DNA of 64,000 bases from Bacillus sp. (in: firmicutes) (GCA_017656295.1 JACDOC010000010.1:20480-84479), one strand, 5' to 3'; shown: positions 52,551 to 63,903, counted from the stretch's first letter. The notes: a model not told the origin generated them from the sequence alone. A program made the numbers and translations.

Positions 52551-54269
52551 ATGAAGGTGGAAACGCTACCAGTTACAAAAGGAGAACACAACTTAAAAAA
52601 TTATGAGGAAACGTATGCTTCGTTTCAGTGGGAAGAGGCTGAAAAGAACTTTTCCTGGTACGAAACGGGAAAAATAAATATGGCATACGAAGCGATTGAC
52701 CGTCATGCACTGACGGAAAAAAAGAATAAAGTCGCACTTTATTATCGTGATCAACATCGTTATGAAAAATATACGTTCAAAGAGATGAGAGATTTAACGA
52801 ATAAAGCAGCAAATGTATTAAAGCAATATGGGGATGTGGAAAAAGGGGATCGTGTTTTTATTTTTATGCCACGTTCACCAGAGCTCTATTTTGCCTTACT
52901 CGGTGCAGTGAAACTCGGCGCTATTGTCGGTCCACTGTTTGAAGCGTTCATGGAAGGGGCCGTGAAAGACCGTTTAGAAGATAGCGGGGCGAAAGTATTG
53001 GTGACAACTCCTGAATTGCTCGGTCGTGTCCCTGTTCAAGACTTACCTGAATTAAAACACATTTTTTTAGTAGGCGACGATGTGAAAGAAGAAGGAAATT
53101 ATTACGACTTTAAAAAGCGATTAAATGAGGCGAGCAAAGAGCTCAACATTGAATGGGTAGATAAAACAGATGGACTTATTTTACATTATACATCTGGCTC
53201 AACAGGTAAGCCGAAAGGTGTGTTACACGTTCATCGTGCGATGATTCAACACTATCAAACTGCTAAATGGGTGCTTGATTTAAAAGACGATGACGTTTAT
53301 TGGTGTACAGCCGACCCTGGTTGGGTAACTGGTACAGCTTACGGTATTTTCGGCCCTTGGCTTGTTGGGGCTTCGAATGTCATTGTCGGTGGTCGCTTCG
53401 CCCCAGAATATTGGTACCAAACGATTGAAGATTTTGGAGTCACCGTCTGGTATAGTGCTCCAACAGCGTTTCGGATGTTAATGGGTGCTGGCGATGAAGT
53501 GGTGAAAAAATATGATTTATCCAGCTTACGTCATATTTTAAGCGTCGGTGAACCGTTAAATCCTGAGGTTATTCGTTGGGGGTTGAAAGTATTCAACTTA
53601 CGTATTCACGATACATGGTGGATGACAGAAACGGGAGCTCAACTGATTTGTAACTATCCTTGTATAGAAATTAAACCTGGTTCAATGGGGAAACCAATTC
53701 CAGGTGTAAAAGCAGCAATTGTCGATGATCAAGGAAACGAATTGCCACCATATCAAATGGGGAACTTAGCCATTAAAAAAGGCTGGCCATCAATGATGTA
53801 TACGATTTGGAATAATCCACAAAAATATGAATCCTATTTTATGCCGGGAGATTGGTATGTTTCTGGCGATTCCGCTTATATGGATGAAGACGGCTACTTC
53901 TGGTTCCAAGGTCGTATCGATGATGTTATTATGACTTCGGGAGAGCGGGTCGGCCCGTTTGAAGTAGAAAGTAAATTAGTTGAACATCCAGCGGTTGCTG
54001 AAGCAGGGGTCATCGGCGTTCCAGATCCAGTTCGTGGCGAAATTATAAAAGCATTTATTTCATTAAGAGAAGGATACGAACCTTCGGATGAATTAAAAGA
54101 AGAAATTCGCTTATTTGTAAAACAAGGACTAGCAGCCCATGCTGCGCCGCGTGAAATTGAATTTAAAGACAAATTGCCGAAAACGCGCAGCGGAAAAATT
54201 ATGAGACGTGTATTAAAAGCTTGGGAGTTGAATTTACCTACTGGGGATTTATCTACAATGGAAGATTAA
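52551..54269 (+). CDS. acsA: Acetyl-CoA synthetase
   Basis: 572 residues, adenylate-forming enzyme: P-loop YTSGSTGKPKGVLH near 213, WWMTETGAQ core motif, GRIDDVIMTSGERVGPFEVE hinge, and the regulatory Lys in TRSGKIMRR near 549 that AcuA acetylates and AcuC deacetylates. It activates acetate to acetyl-CoA through acetyl-AMP. GGGGGAGAAGG precedes. Placed back to back with acuABC. Confidence 0.95.
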   Translation: MKVETLPVTKGEHNLKNYEETYASFQWEEAEKNFSWYETGKINMAYEAIDRHALTEKKNKVALYYRDQHRYEKYTFKEMRDLTNKAANVLKQYGDVEKGDRVFIFMPRSPELYFALLGAVKLGAIVGPLFEAFMEGAVKDRLEDSGAKVLVTTPELLGRVPVQDLPELKHIFLVGDDVKEEGNYYDFKKRLNEASKELNIEWVDKTDGLILHYTSGSTGKPKGVLHVHRAMIQHYQTAKWVLDLKDDDVYWCTADPGWVTGTAYGIFGPWLVGASNVIVGGRFAPEYWYQTIEDFGVTVWYSAPTAFRMLMGAGDEVVKKYDLSSLRHILSVGEPLNPEVIRWGLKVFNLRIHDTWWMTETGAQLICNYPCIEIKPGSMGKPIPGVKAAIVDDQGNELPPYQMGNLAIKKGWPSMMYTIWNNPQKYESYFMPGDWYVSGDSAYMDEDGYFWFQGRIDDVIMTSGERVGPFEVESKLVEHPAVAEAGVIGVPDPVRGEIIKAFISLREGYEPSDELKEEIRLFVKQGLAAHAAPREIEFKDKLPKTRSGKIMRRVLKAWELNLPTGDLSTMED

Positions 54270-54271
54270 TG

Positions 54272-54310
54272 AAAAAGGATCCTGTCCCTTATTGGGCAGG
54301 ATCCTTTTTA
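54272..54310. terminator. Bidirectional terminator overlapping the PBP coding end
   Basis: A 13-bp perfect stem (AAAAAGGATCCTG / CAGGATCCTTTTT) extended by CC/GG. Its right arm encodes the last residues and stop of the convergent PBP gene. Confidence 0.85.
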
Positions 54311-57204
54311 TTAGTATTGTCGCTGTTTGAAGGAGGTTGTTCAGTTTCTTCTTTATTTCCATTTCCGTTATTACCCTCAGCTGGTGAAGATGTATCCCCA
54401 TTATTTCCACCATTATTGTTGCCTGAATTGGACGGTGGTTGTTCTTCATTTGGTGGATCTGTTGGGTTTTCTGAAGGATTATTTGGTATTGAACCGATTT
54501 GAACTATGTTGGAAGGGCTGGATTCTTTTCCAGCAACATCTACAGCTTTCACCATATATTCTCCATCCGGAAGCGAAATTCTTAATGGCTCGGATGATTT
54601 CACACTTGCCACTTTTTGGCCAGCTTTTGAGTAAATTCGATAGCCGATAACGTCTTTGGAAGCGGATTTTGTCCAAGAAATAATTTTCCCCGACACTTTC
54701 GCTTGGACTGGAGCTGGATTTTTACCATCATCTTTAAAAATTGCTTCAGGGATTAAAATTTTCTCCCATTTTGGATTATCCGGTATTAATTGTTCTAAGT
54801 CATCTAAACGACCTCCGGTAATTTCTGCGATAAACTCAGGGTTGAGCATGAGCCCCGGCTCAGTAAATTCTGGAGGTGTCGACTCTAAAGCTACGTATTT
54901 TTTTCCATCAATGGTTACATAGAAACCGTTAATTAAGCTATTGTCTACTTTATTTGGTACAAATTTTGCGTTAAAGATGTCGGTTTCCACTAACCCTGCT
55001 TTTGAACAAGCTTCCGATGGTAGTAAACCAGATACCGCACAATACGATCGGCGAACAATTCCACCTGGCATTTTAAATCGGCTTTTTGGAGCGATTAACT
55101 CTGGTTCGATGTCATAAGCGGCATTAATTAATTGTGCCCATATTTTTAAGTTTCGAATACTATAGTTTTCATATCCAGCTGCTTTTAAGCTGCGTGGGGT
55201 GTCATATCCAATCCATGTTCCGAATGTCACATTCGGATTAGTTGCGACAAACCAAGCGTCATGGAAGTTCTGACTCGTTCCTGTTTTTCCAGCCCAGTCG
55301 GCAGAAAACTTTAACATTCGTGGTACCGACGCCGCTGTTCCGTATTTTAAGACGTCACGCATCATATCGATGGTTAAGTAAGCAGTTTGTGGACTAAATA
55401 CATTCACTGGTTGTGATTCGTGTTGATAAATAACGTTTCCGTTCTTGTCGATAATTTTTTCGATTAAATACGCATCAACAAACTGTCCCCCGTTCGCAAA
55501 CGTGGCGTACGCATTAACGTTTTCCTCAACGGTGACCCCGTTCGTGATAGATCCGAGTGCAATCGCTGTTGTCGTATAGTCCACATCTGTTAAGGAAGTA
55601 AAGCCCATTTTTGCTAAATATTCAACTGGACGGTACTGCTTAATATCTAAATAAATTTTCGCAGCTGGCACGTTATACGATTTCGCTAACGCATAGCGAG
55701 CAGAGACAAGCCCGTAATAACGACCAGTATAGTTATTTGGTTTCCAAATTTCTCCATTACCAGCACGGATGCTCATTTCCGTATCCGGAATAATTGTCCC
55801 AGGTGTAGCAGCTCCAAGTTCCAGCGCCGGTGCATACACAAGTAGTGGTTTCATCGTTGACCCATTAGAGCGTCTACCTTGTGTAGCATGGTTTAATTGC
55901 TCAATACTAAAATCTCTTCCACCGACAAAACTAATAATTCGACCAGTAGTGTTTTCAATTAAAATAGCTCCAATTTGAACAGGCTCGACAACTGTTTCTC
56001 CATTTTTTTGCACCTTTACGTCAGGACCGTAGTTTGTATACGCATCCTTCACTTCCTGCATTTTGTCGTAAATGTCTTTATGAATGGTTGTATGAATTTC
56101 GTATCCATTTTGACGTAAATCCCTGTCAGCCAAGGTTAAATACTTTTCGTATAGCTTATCATTTTCCTTGACTTCCTCTTTTGTGTACCCATCTTTTTCT
56201 GCTAATATAAACGCCAAAATTTCGGTTGCGCGGCTTTCTATTTCCGCTGTTAACCATGGATACTTTTCCGTTGGGTTTTCTTTCGGAGGAATAAAATCGC
56301 TAACGATATCATAATTGAGTGCACTTTCGTATTCCTCCTTTGTGATGTATCCAGCTTCATACATCCGTTTCAAAACGGTTTTCATTCGATTCAATCCTGG
56401 CTCAAGATTTTCTTTAAGTTCGCCTTTATTTGTAAACGGCGTATAACCAAATGGGCTTTGTGGCAGTCCTGCAATAAAGGCTGCTTGTGGTAAGTTTAAA
56501 TCTTTGGCGTCCACACCAAAAATTCCTTTGGCGGCTGATTGCACACCTGCAATGTTTCTTCCGGAAGAATTTCTACCAAAAGTCGCTACGTTTAAGTAAG
56601 CCTCTAATATTTCATCTTTATCAAAAAACTTTTCTAAACGTAAAGCGAGCAGTATTTCTTTTGCCTTTCGTTCAAACGATACTTCGTTTGTTAAAATTTG
56701 GTTTTTAATTAATTGTTGAGTTAATGTACTACCTCCCGTTCGGACAGAGGAGTTAGTAAATTCTTGGAAAAGAGCGCGTAAAATCGCTTTTGGCACAACG
56801 CCATCGTGTTCATAAAAGTATTCATCTTCCGTAGCGATGACAGCATTGATTAAATGTTTAGAAACTTCATCGATGGACACTTCTTCTCGTTCTAAATCCG
56901 AACGAAGCTTTCCGAGGTAAACGTTATTCGCAAAGTAAAGGGTGGAGGTTTCTTCGTAGTTGTAAATATCTTTTTTCATACTTTCATAGGAGCGAATCTT
57001 TTCATCTTTTACTAAGGAAGCAAAATATCCTGCTCCCACTCCTCCGGCAAATGCAAATCCAAGAATCATGACGATAATCATTATTAAAAACAAATTCCAA
57101 GTCACTTGGTACGTAATACGTGCTTGACGTTGAACTTTTTTATTTGAAAAGAAACGAATGAATGGCTGTAAACGTTCCTTTACTTTAATCCATATATTTT
57201 TCAT
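54289..57204 (-). CDS. Class A penicillin-binding protein (transglycosylase/transpeptidase) with FnIII domain
   Basis: 971 residues. One membrane anchor (about 35-60, FLIMIIVMILGFAFAGGVG), GT51 transglycosylase (about 95-280, catalytic Glu in ATEDEYFYEHDG, GGSTLTQQLIKN), and a transpeptidase with S-x-x-K in GSTMKPLLVY near 448, SYN near 510 and KTGTS near 641. A fibronectin-III-like domain (about 800-890) is followed by a tail of ~65 residues made of N, G, P, E, S and T. It polymerises and cross-links peptidoglycan outside the membrane. Start 57204 follows GGGGGGA. Which Bacillus PBP it equals (PBP1a/2c/4 group) cannot be decided here. Confidence 0.9.
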   Translation of the reverse strand: MKNIWIKVKERLQPFIRFFSNKKVQRQARITYQVTWNLFLIMIIVMILGFAFAGGVGAGYFASLVKDEKIRSYESMKKDIYNYEETSTLYFANNVYLGKLRSDLEREEVSIDEVSKHLINAVIATEDEYFYEHDGVVPKAILRALFQEFTNSSVRTGGSTLTQQLIKNQILTNEVSFERKAKEILLALRLEKFFDKDEILEAYLNVATFGRNSSGRNIAGVQSAAKGIFGVDAKDLNLPQAAFIAGLPQSPFGYTPFTNKGELKENLEPGLNRMKTVLKRMYEAGYITKEEYESALNYDIVSDFIPPKENPTEKYPWLTAEIESRATEILAFILAEKDGYTKEEVKENDKLYEKYLTLADRDLRQNGYEIHTTIHKDIYDKMQEVKDAYTNYGPDVKVQKNGETVVEPVQIGAILIENTTGRIISFVGGRDFSIEQLNHATQGRRSNGSTMKPLLVYAPALELGAATPGTIIPDTEMSIRAGNGEIWKPNNYTGRYYGLVSARYALAKSYNVPAAKIYLDIKQYRPVEYLAKMGFTSLTDVDYTTTAIALGSITNGVTVEENVNAYATFANGGQFVDAYLIEKIIDKNGNVIYQHESQPVNVFSPQTAYLTIDMMRDVLKYGTAASVPRMLKFSADWAGKTGTSQNFHDAWFVATNPNVTFGTWIGYDTPRSLKAAGYENYSIRNLKIWAQLINAAYDIEPELIAPKSRFKMPGGIVRRSYCAVSGLLPSEACSKAGLVETDIFNAKFVPNKVDNSLINGFYVTIDGKKYVALESTPPEFTEPGLMLNPEFIAEITGGRLDDLEQLIPDNPKWEKILIPEAIFKDDGKNPAPVQAKVSGKIISWTKSASKDVIGYRIYSKAGQKVASVKSSEPLRISLPDGEYMVKAVDVAGKESSPSNIVQIGSIPNNPSENPTDPPNEEQPPSNSGNNNGGNNGDTSSPAEGNNGNGNKEETEQPPSNSDNTNKKDPAQ

Positions 57205-57324
57205 ATACAATCCCCCCAAAGAATCACATCCATTATAGCATAAATAAAGACAGAAAAAGGGAACTTTCTTTTTTAATCCTTCAAAACTAGTCCTTAAATC
57301 ATACCTTTTGGCAGGTATAAGGAG

Positions 57325-57353
57325 TTGACAATGAAGGATGGAATATGTTAAAT
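57325..57353 (+). promoter_or_regulatory. SigmaA promoter of the tyrS T-box transcript
   Basis: TTGACA, 17-bp spacer, TTAAAT; start near 57360. Confidence 0.65.
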
Positions 57354-57359
57354 ATCTTT

Positions 57360-58907
<1,548 letters not shown>

Positions 58908-58913
58908 TTGACG

Positions 58914-58950
58914 AAGTGGTGAGCTCCTTGGCGGGGCTTGCCACTTTTTT
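58914..58950 (+). terminator. tyrS terminator
   Basis: AAGTGG / CCACTT with additional GAGC-type pairing inside the stem and a T-run of six. Confidence 0.72.
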
Positions 58951-59107
58951 GTTCAAGAGGTTTTTGTTGAAAGTGAACTGAGTGGTACAAACGTCTTTCC
59001 AATGCATATAAGATTTTTCTTGGTTACAGCCATCATTTCTTACAAAAATCTTGTCTAACCATAGTGCTTAATTTTTTATAAAGTCTTCATTCCACTTTTA
59101 CATTTAA

Positions 59108-59139
59108 TAAAAAAACACCCGCTCAAACGAACGGGTGTT
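59108..59139 (-). terminator. rpsD terminator
   Basis: On the minus strand ACACCCG / CGGGTGT with a 10-nt loop and a run of eight T. Confidence 0.85.
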
Positions 59140-59152
59140 ACGATGATGAAGA

Positions 59153-59755
59153 TTAACGAGAGTAGAACTCTACGATTAGTGCTTCGTTAATTTCTGCTGG
59201 AAGTTCAGAACGCTCTGGTAAACGAGTGTAAGTACCTTCTAACTTTTCAGGATCGAAAGTTAAGTACTCAGGTACAAAGTTGTTAGCTTCAACTGCTTCT
59301 TTAATAATTTGAAGGTTGCGAGATTTTTCGCGAACGCTAATTGTTTGGCCAGGTTGTACACGGTAAGATGGAATGTCTACACGGCTTCCATCAACAAGGA
59401 TATGACCGTGGTTAACAAGCTGACGAGCTTGACGACGAGTACGAGCTAAGCCAAGACGATATACTAGGTTGTCAAGGCGAGACTCAAGAAGAATCATGAA
59501 GTTTTCACCATGTTTACCAGGCATTTTACCTGCTTTCACGAACGTGTTACGGAATTGACGCTCGTTTACTCCGTACATATGACGAAGTTTTTGTTTTTCT
59601 TGTAATTGTAGACCGTACTCAGATAATTTTTTACGTTGGTTTGGACCGTGTTGACCCGGCGCATAAGGACGTTTTTCTAATTCTTTACCAGTGCCGCTTA
59701 AAGAAATACCAAGACGGCGAGAAATCTTCCAGCTTGGACCAGTATAACGAGCCAT
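59153..59755 (-). CDS. rpsD: 30S ribosomal protein S4
   Basis: 200 residues, [20 protein letters not shown] at the start and the S4 RNA-binding domain [20 protein letters not shown] in the middle; no zinc-binding Cys cluster, so the zinc-free form. AAAGGAGGAG precedes. It is far from the other ribosomal operons, with its own promoter and autoregulatory leader. Confidence 0.98.
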   Translation of the reverse strand: MARYTGPSWKISRRLGISLSGTGKELEKRPYAPGQHGPNQRKKLSEYGLQLQEKQKLRHMYGVNERQFRNTFVKAGKMPGKHGENFMILLESRLDNLVYRLGLARTRRQARQLVNHGHILVDGSRVDIPSYRVQPGQTISVREKSRNLQIIKEAVEANNFVPEYLTFDPEKLEGTYTRLPERSELPAEINEALIVEFYSR

Positions 59756-59932
59756 CAAGGACTCCTCCTTTATCGTTTATTTTCGGTAAAATAAACAGTT
59801 GTTTACAACATTTATGACCATTTTGTTTTCATGTACCTTCGCCCTAGCAGCAGAGGGTTACGAGATACAACTCATAATGAGCAACAAAATGGGAACATAA
59901 ACTTGTAAACATAGGCTGCAATATTTTACACA
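59756..59932 (-). promoter_or_regulatory. S4 autoregulatory leader RNA
   Basis: Nested complementary segments in the rpsD leader: 59801-59808 with 59903-59910 (GTTTACAA / TTGTAAAC), 59818-59827 with 59883-59892 (CCATTTTGTT / AACAAAATGG, 10 bp) and an inner CCCT/AGGG pair. This layout and position match the known Bacillus S4 leader that binds S4 and represses rpsD translation. Confidence 0.8.
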
Positions 59933-59938
59933 AAAGAC

Positions 59939-59967
59939 ATTATATAATTTTCAAAAAGGGAAGTCAA
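59939..59967 (-). promoter_or_regulatory. SigmaA promoter of rpsD
   Basis: On the minus strand TTGACT, 17-bp spacer, TATAAT. Confidence 0.85.
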
Positions 59968-60184
59968 GAACAAAACGGGTGTTTTAGCTATAAATTCATA
60001 AAAATATTAATAAAATTATAACATACCGATTTTTAGTGTGATATAATACAATATTGTAGGCAAATTATAGAAATTTTAGAAGAAGCATGATTTTTTTGAA
60101 AAAATACGAACAAACATGTAATTCGTCTTTTATTATTCATTCTTCGGTATGACAATTGTCGGAATTGTGACGTAGGATGATGAA

Positions 60185-60656
60185 ATGACAGAGGAGTCTC
60201 CAATTCTACAGGTAGTTATTACAGCAATCACCCAATGCCCGAATCTCTTTGGCTAACCAACGGACAGATTTTAACGACTTCTCATTGTCTATCTAATTTC
60301 CAGTATTAGTAAAAACAGAGCTTGATGATCTAGTTGGTGAGTTAAAAAAGGAAGTAACGGAGATGGACTTTTGACACAAAGGAATAACCATTGGTACTAT
60401 TTTACCCCTACTCTACAATTAGAAAAACGATCTCCAAATAAACATAGTTCCTTCATAACCACCGGTATCCCATTTCAAGTAACTGATACAGAGAAGATAT
60501 CAAAACGTATATATATAAAGAAGTGATGAATAATTCGATCGAAGTGGATGTACTTTTCTTCCATTCATCCGTTGGATACTAAAAAAACTGTATGGTTATT
60601 ATCATATCCGCAACATGTCAAAATTGCTGTGATGAAATCAACAATACATTAATGTA
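60185..60656 (+). pseudogene. Decayed unidentified gene
   Basis: A start with AGGATGATG upstream at 60185 gives MTEESPILQVVITAITQCPN and then a stop. Protein-like stretches continue in other frames: VLVKTELDDLVGELKKEVTE near 60310, HWYYFTPTLQLEKRSPNKHS near 60390 ending IKK-stop, then EVMNNSIEVDVLFFHSSVGY after a shift. No frame stays open, and I do not recognise the family. The ~900 bp from the rpsD promoter to dgcP has no intact gene. Confidence 0.45.
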
Positions 60657-60674
60657 GCATAGCGGGTGACTGAA

Positions 60675-62537
60675 ATGAGCAGAGCAAATGAAAAATTGGT
60701 GAATCAATTAAAGTCCCGTTTTTATGACTTTTTACAGTGGGAAGATAATGAACAACATTTCCAAAAAATGTTACCTCGATGGGTGAAATGTATTGCTAAT
60801 GCTTTAAATGCCATACAAGCAGCTTTGTATCGAACAGATGGTGGTGATTGGAATCGGTTGTATTTAAGTAGTTGTTTTAAAAATAATCAGAATCTTCCTA
60901 ATCAATTAACGAGAATTGAGATTGAAAAGTACGTTCATCATCATTCCGTTTATATATCGAAAAATCCACTTATGGATCCCCTTTCTCCTTTTAACACTGT
61001 TTTGCAATTTCGGGTCGAAGAAGGAGAGTACTGGTATTTATTTTTGTATTTATCGAAAGAGTGGATGACGGAAGATCATCACTCACAGTTGTTAGCCATC
61101 AAGTCTCTTTGTGAAACATTTATTAAAAACGTTGTGAAAATGGAAAGGGTAATGGATGAAGAGCGACAATTTAAAGAACTGTATCAATTTACGGAAAAAA
61201 TTCATTCAACAATGGACATTCATTTTGTATTAAAAGAAATCATTGGAACGTTAAAACGGGTGTTTCCTAATTATTCTTTTACGTTAATGCTAACCAATGA
61301 TCACGAATCACTTGAAGAACTTCCGGTAGAATATTTAGAGTTTGATTCGGATGATGACGTGGCTCTACAAGCATACGTTGAGGGAAAAGTTTTAATCGCT
61401 GATTCGTATCATCAGGTGGCTACCAACCTTTATGCCCCGCTCAAGGGAAATCAAGGGGTGTATGGGGTTTTAAAAGTAAGTGCTCCTTATTCCATCATCT
61501 TTCCGAAAACACAATTGGAGTTTATTCGTCTTCTCGTTAATACAGCTGGTAGTGCGTTAGAAAACGCTAAATTATACGAGCAATCGAAGCGATTAATAGC
61601 TGATTTACAGTTAATTAATGAAACTTCACATAAATTAAATTCGAATTTGCGATTATTAGATACGATACAATTTTTACATCAACAAATAACCGATTCATTT
61701 CATTCTACCGCTACAGGTTTTGTCTTTTGTTTTGATGATCATAACAAAGTCATTCCAGGTAGTTCTCCGTTTTTTGAAGAAGAAGTTGGAAAATGGTATA
61801 TTTCCTATGTAAGAAAACAATTCGATCGTGAAAGAGAAGCGTTGCTAATTGGTGATTTGTTAGGGAAGTTGGATTCGGAAGTACCGTTTCGTTCACTAAT
61901 GGCTGTCCCAATGAGACATAGTGAAGAATTAATCGGGCTTTGTATCACTTTGCATGAACAGCCGTACCATTTTACCTTTGAGATGTTTAAACTACTTCAG
62001 TCACTCATTCATCATTCGACGCTAGCCTTATCCAATTCAATGCTTCGAGAAGAGCTAGAAAAAATGGTTATTACCGACCACTTAACGAAGCTTTATTCAC
62101 GAAATTATTTAGATGAATCGGTTATCAAATCGATGACGGAAGATGAACAAGGGACGTTTATCGTTATCGATATTGATAACTTTAAACAAGTCAATGATAC
62201 GTACGGTCACCAAGTTGGGGACAAAATCATCATACAAGTTGCGAATATTATTAAAAATAACATTCGAGCGTCAGATATTGGTGCACGATGGGGTGGAGAA
62301 GAGCTAGCTGTCTATTTACCGAACGTATCGTATATCATCGGCTATACGATTGCTCAGCGGCTTGTTGAAAAAGTAAGGATGGAAACAAAACCAAGAGTAA
62401 CGATATCTTGTGGTGTTTCTTATTGGAATAGAAGTAAGAAAGATTCGCTTGAGCGTCTCTTTCATCGGGCGGATATGGCGCTTTATGAAGCCAAAAATAG
62501 AGGAAAAAACCAAGCTATACTACAAAAAGATATTTAA
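60675..62537 (+). CDS. dgcP: GAF-GGDEF diguanylate cyclase (DgcP-like)
   Basis: 620 residues, soluble: N-terminal segment, GAF-like domains at about 185-300 and 310-455, then a GGDEF domain (about 460-615). The catalytic signature is GGEEL near 539 (ARWGGEELAVYLP), compatible with activity, preceded by VIDIDNFKQVNDTYGHQVGD. It makes cyclic di-GMP from GTP. Position after rpsD matches B. subtilis ytrP/dgcP. An in-frame GTG at 60666 exists, but GGGTGA lies properly before the ATG at 60675. Confidence 0.88.
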   Translation: MSRANEKLVNQLKSRFYDFLQWEDNEQHFQKMLPRWVKCIANALNAIQAALYRTDGGDWNRLYLSSCFKNNQNLPNQLTRIEIEKYVHHHSVYISKNPLMDPLSPFNTVLQFRVEEGEYWYLFLYLSKEWMTEDHHSQLLAIKSLCETFIKNVVKMERVMDEERQFKELYQFTEKIHSTMDIHFVLKEIIGTLKRVFPNYSFTLMLTNDHESLEELPVEYLEFDSDDDVALQAYVEGKVLIADSYHQVATNLYAPLKGNQGVYGVLKVSAPYSIIFPKTQLEFIRLLVNTAGSALENAKLYEQSKRLIADLQLINETSHKLNSNLRLLDTIQFLHQQITDSFHSTATGFVFCFDDHNKVIPGSSPFFEEEVGKWYISYVRKQFDREREALLIGDLLGKLDSEVPFRSLMAVPMRHSEELIGLCITLHEQPYHFTFEMFKLLQSLIHHSTLALSNSMLREELEKMVITDHLTKLYSRNYLDESVIKSMTEDEQGTFIVIDIDNFKQVNDTYGHQVGDKIIIQVANIIKNNIRASDIGARWGGEELAVYLPNVSYIIGYTIAQRLVEKVRMETKPRVTISCGVSYWNRSKKDSLERLFHRADMALYEAKNRGKNQAILQKDI

Positions 62538-62577
62538 AGGGAGTTTTTCCTCCAAAAAGAGGGAAACTCCTTTTTAA
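62537..62577 (+). terminator. dgcP terminator
   Basis: GGAGTTT..CCTC / GAGG.AAACTCC stem with an AAAAA-rich loop, then five T. Confidence 0.75.
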
Positions 62578-62618
62578 TTTTTTCATAATAGGCAAAGAAT
62601 ACCGTACCGAAAACGGTA

Positions 62619-62632
62619 AGAAAACGCTTTCA
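62619..62632 (+). promoter_or_regulatory. cre-like box upstream of the gamma-lyase gene
   Basis: AGAAAACGCTTTCA differs from the cre consensus only at its first base. A TATAAT at 62656-62661 follows 23 bp later without a good -35. Confidence 0.55.
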
Positions 62633-62688
62633 TTTATGATCTTTTTGTCATATCCTATAATTGTAAGGGAAGGGGGAACAAGGGAGAC

Positions 62689-63903
62689 ATGAAATCAAAA
62701 CGTATAGAAACGGTCCTAATTCATGAAGGGTATCATCCATCAAAATATGAAGGAAGTCTAAATCCACCTTTATTTCAAACATCGACGTTTACGTTTGAAC
62801 ATGCTCTTCAAGGGGAGCGCCGATTTGCTGGTGAAGAAAAAGGGTATATTTACTCGCGCTTAGGAAACCCAACGGTACAAATTTTAGATGAACGAATGGC
62901 CGTATTAGAACAAGGGGAAGCTGCACTATCATTTGCGTCCGGTATGGCCGCAGTGTCCAGTGTGTTATTTGGGTTATTGAAAACAGGTGATCATATTTTA
63001 TGTTCTCAAGGAATCTATGGTTGTACTTACGGCTTATTGCAGTTAATGAAAGAAAAGTATGGCGTTTCCCATGATTTTTCGCCGATGGATAATGAAGAAA
63101 TGTTGAGAAGTCAACTTCGTCCAACCACCCGATGTATTTATATTGAAACACCAATCAATCCAACGATGAAAATCATTGATTTGGAAATGGTAGTGAAAAT
63201 TGCAAAAGAAAAAGGAATTATCGTAGTTGTAGATAATACATTTAGCTCTCCTTACCTACAACAGCCGTTAACATATGGATGTGATATTGTTATCCATAGT
63301 GCCACGAAATATATTGGTGGACACGGTGATGTCATTGCCGGTATTGTCGTTGGTAAGAACGATTTTATAAATGAAATCCGAATGACGACCCAAAAAGATA
63401 TTGGTGGGGTCATTTCTCCATTTGATGCGTGGCTGCTATTACGTGGATTAAAAACATTACACATTCGCATGGATCGGCACTGTGAAAATGCTGAGAAAGT
63501 CGTTTCATTTTTAAAGAAGCATCCGCAAGTGGAAAATGTTTTTTATCCGTTTGATCCAGAACACCCACAATATGGAATTGCTAAGAAACAAATGAAAAGA
63601 GGGGGAGGGGTGCTTTCCTTTACGATTAACGGAACGAAAGAGGATGCTCAACGATTGATGAATCACCTACAAACGATTCGCATTGCAGTAAGCTTAGGCG
63701 ATGCGGAAACGTTAATTCAACACCCGGCTACGATGACGCATTCGGTCATCCCGCAACCAGTAAGAGAGTCGATGGGGATTTATGACCATATGTTACGGAT
63801 GTCCATTGGATTAGAAGCATGGGAAGATATTTGTGCTGACTTAGACCAGGCATTAAGTTCATTTAAACATACAAAGGGGCTGTCCGATAAGTCCCTAAAA
63901 TAA
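62689..63903 (+). CDS. Trans-sulfuration PLP enzyme, methionine gamma-lyase-like
   Basis: 404 residues of the Cys/Met-metabolism PLP family. PLP Lys207 is in HSATKYIGGHGD, GMAAVSS binds the phosphate and the Y110-G-C112 motif (GIYGCTYGLL) has the Cys diagnostic of methionine gamma-lyase, which cleaves methionine to methanethiol, 2-oxobutyrate and ammonia. Cystathionine gamma-lyase is the main alternative. A GGGAGA motif precedes the ATG. Single gene with a cre-like box upstream and a strong terminator. Confidence 0.8.
   Translation: MKSKRIETVLIHEGYHPSKYEGSLNPPLFQTSTFTFEHALQGERRFAGEEKGYIYSRLGNPTVQILDERMAVLEQGEAALSFASGMAAVSSVLFGLLKTGDHILCSQGIYGCTYGLLQLMKEKYGVSHDFSPMDNEEMLRSQLRPTTRCIYIETPINPTMKIIDLEMVVKIAKEKGIIVVVDNTFSSPYLQQPLTYGCDIVIHSATKYIGGHGDVIAGIVVGKNDFINEIRMTTQKDIGGVISPFDAWLLLRGLKTLHIRMDRHCENAEKVVSFLKKHPQVENVFYPFDPEHPQYGIAKKQMKRGGGVLSFTINGTKEDAQRLMNHLQTIRIAVSLGDAETLIQHPATMTHSVIPQPVRESMGIYDHMLRMSIGLEAWEDICADLDQALSSFKHTKGLSDKSLK

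Noticed and set aside
54221..54922. Plus-strand frames opposite the PBP tail
   Set aside because: They are shadows of the repetitive, biased PBP C-terminal coding sequence.
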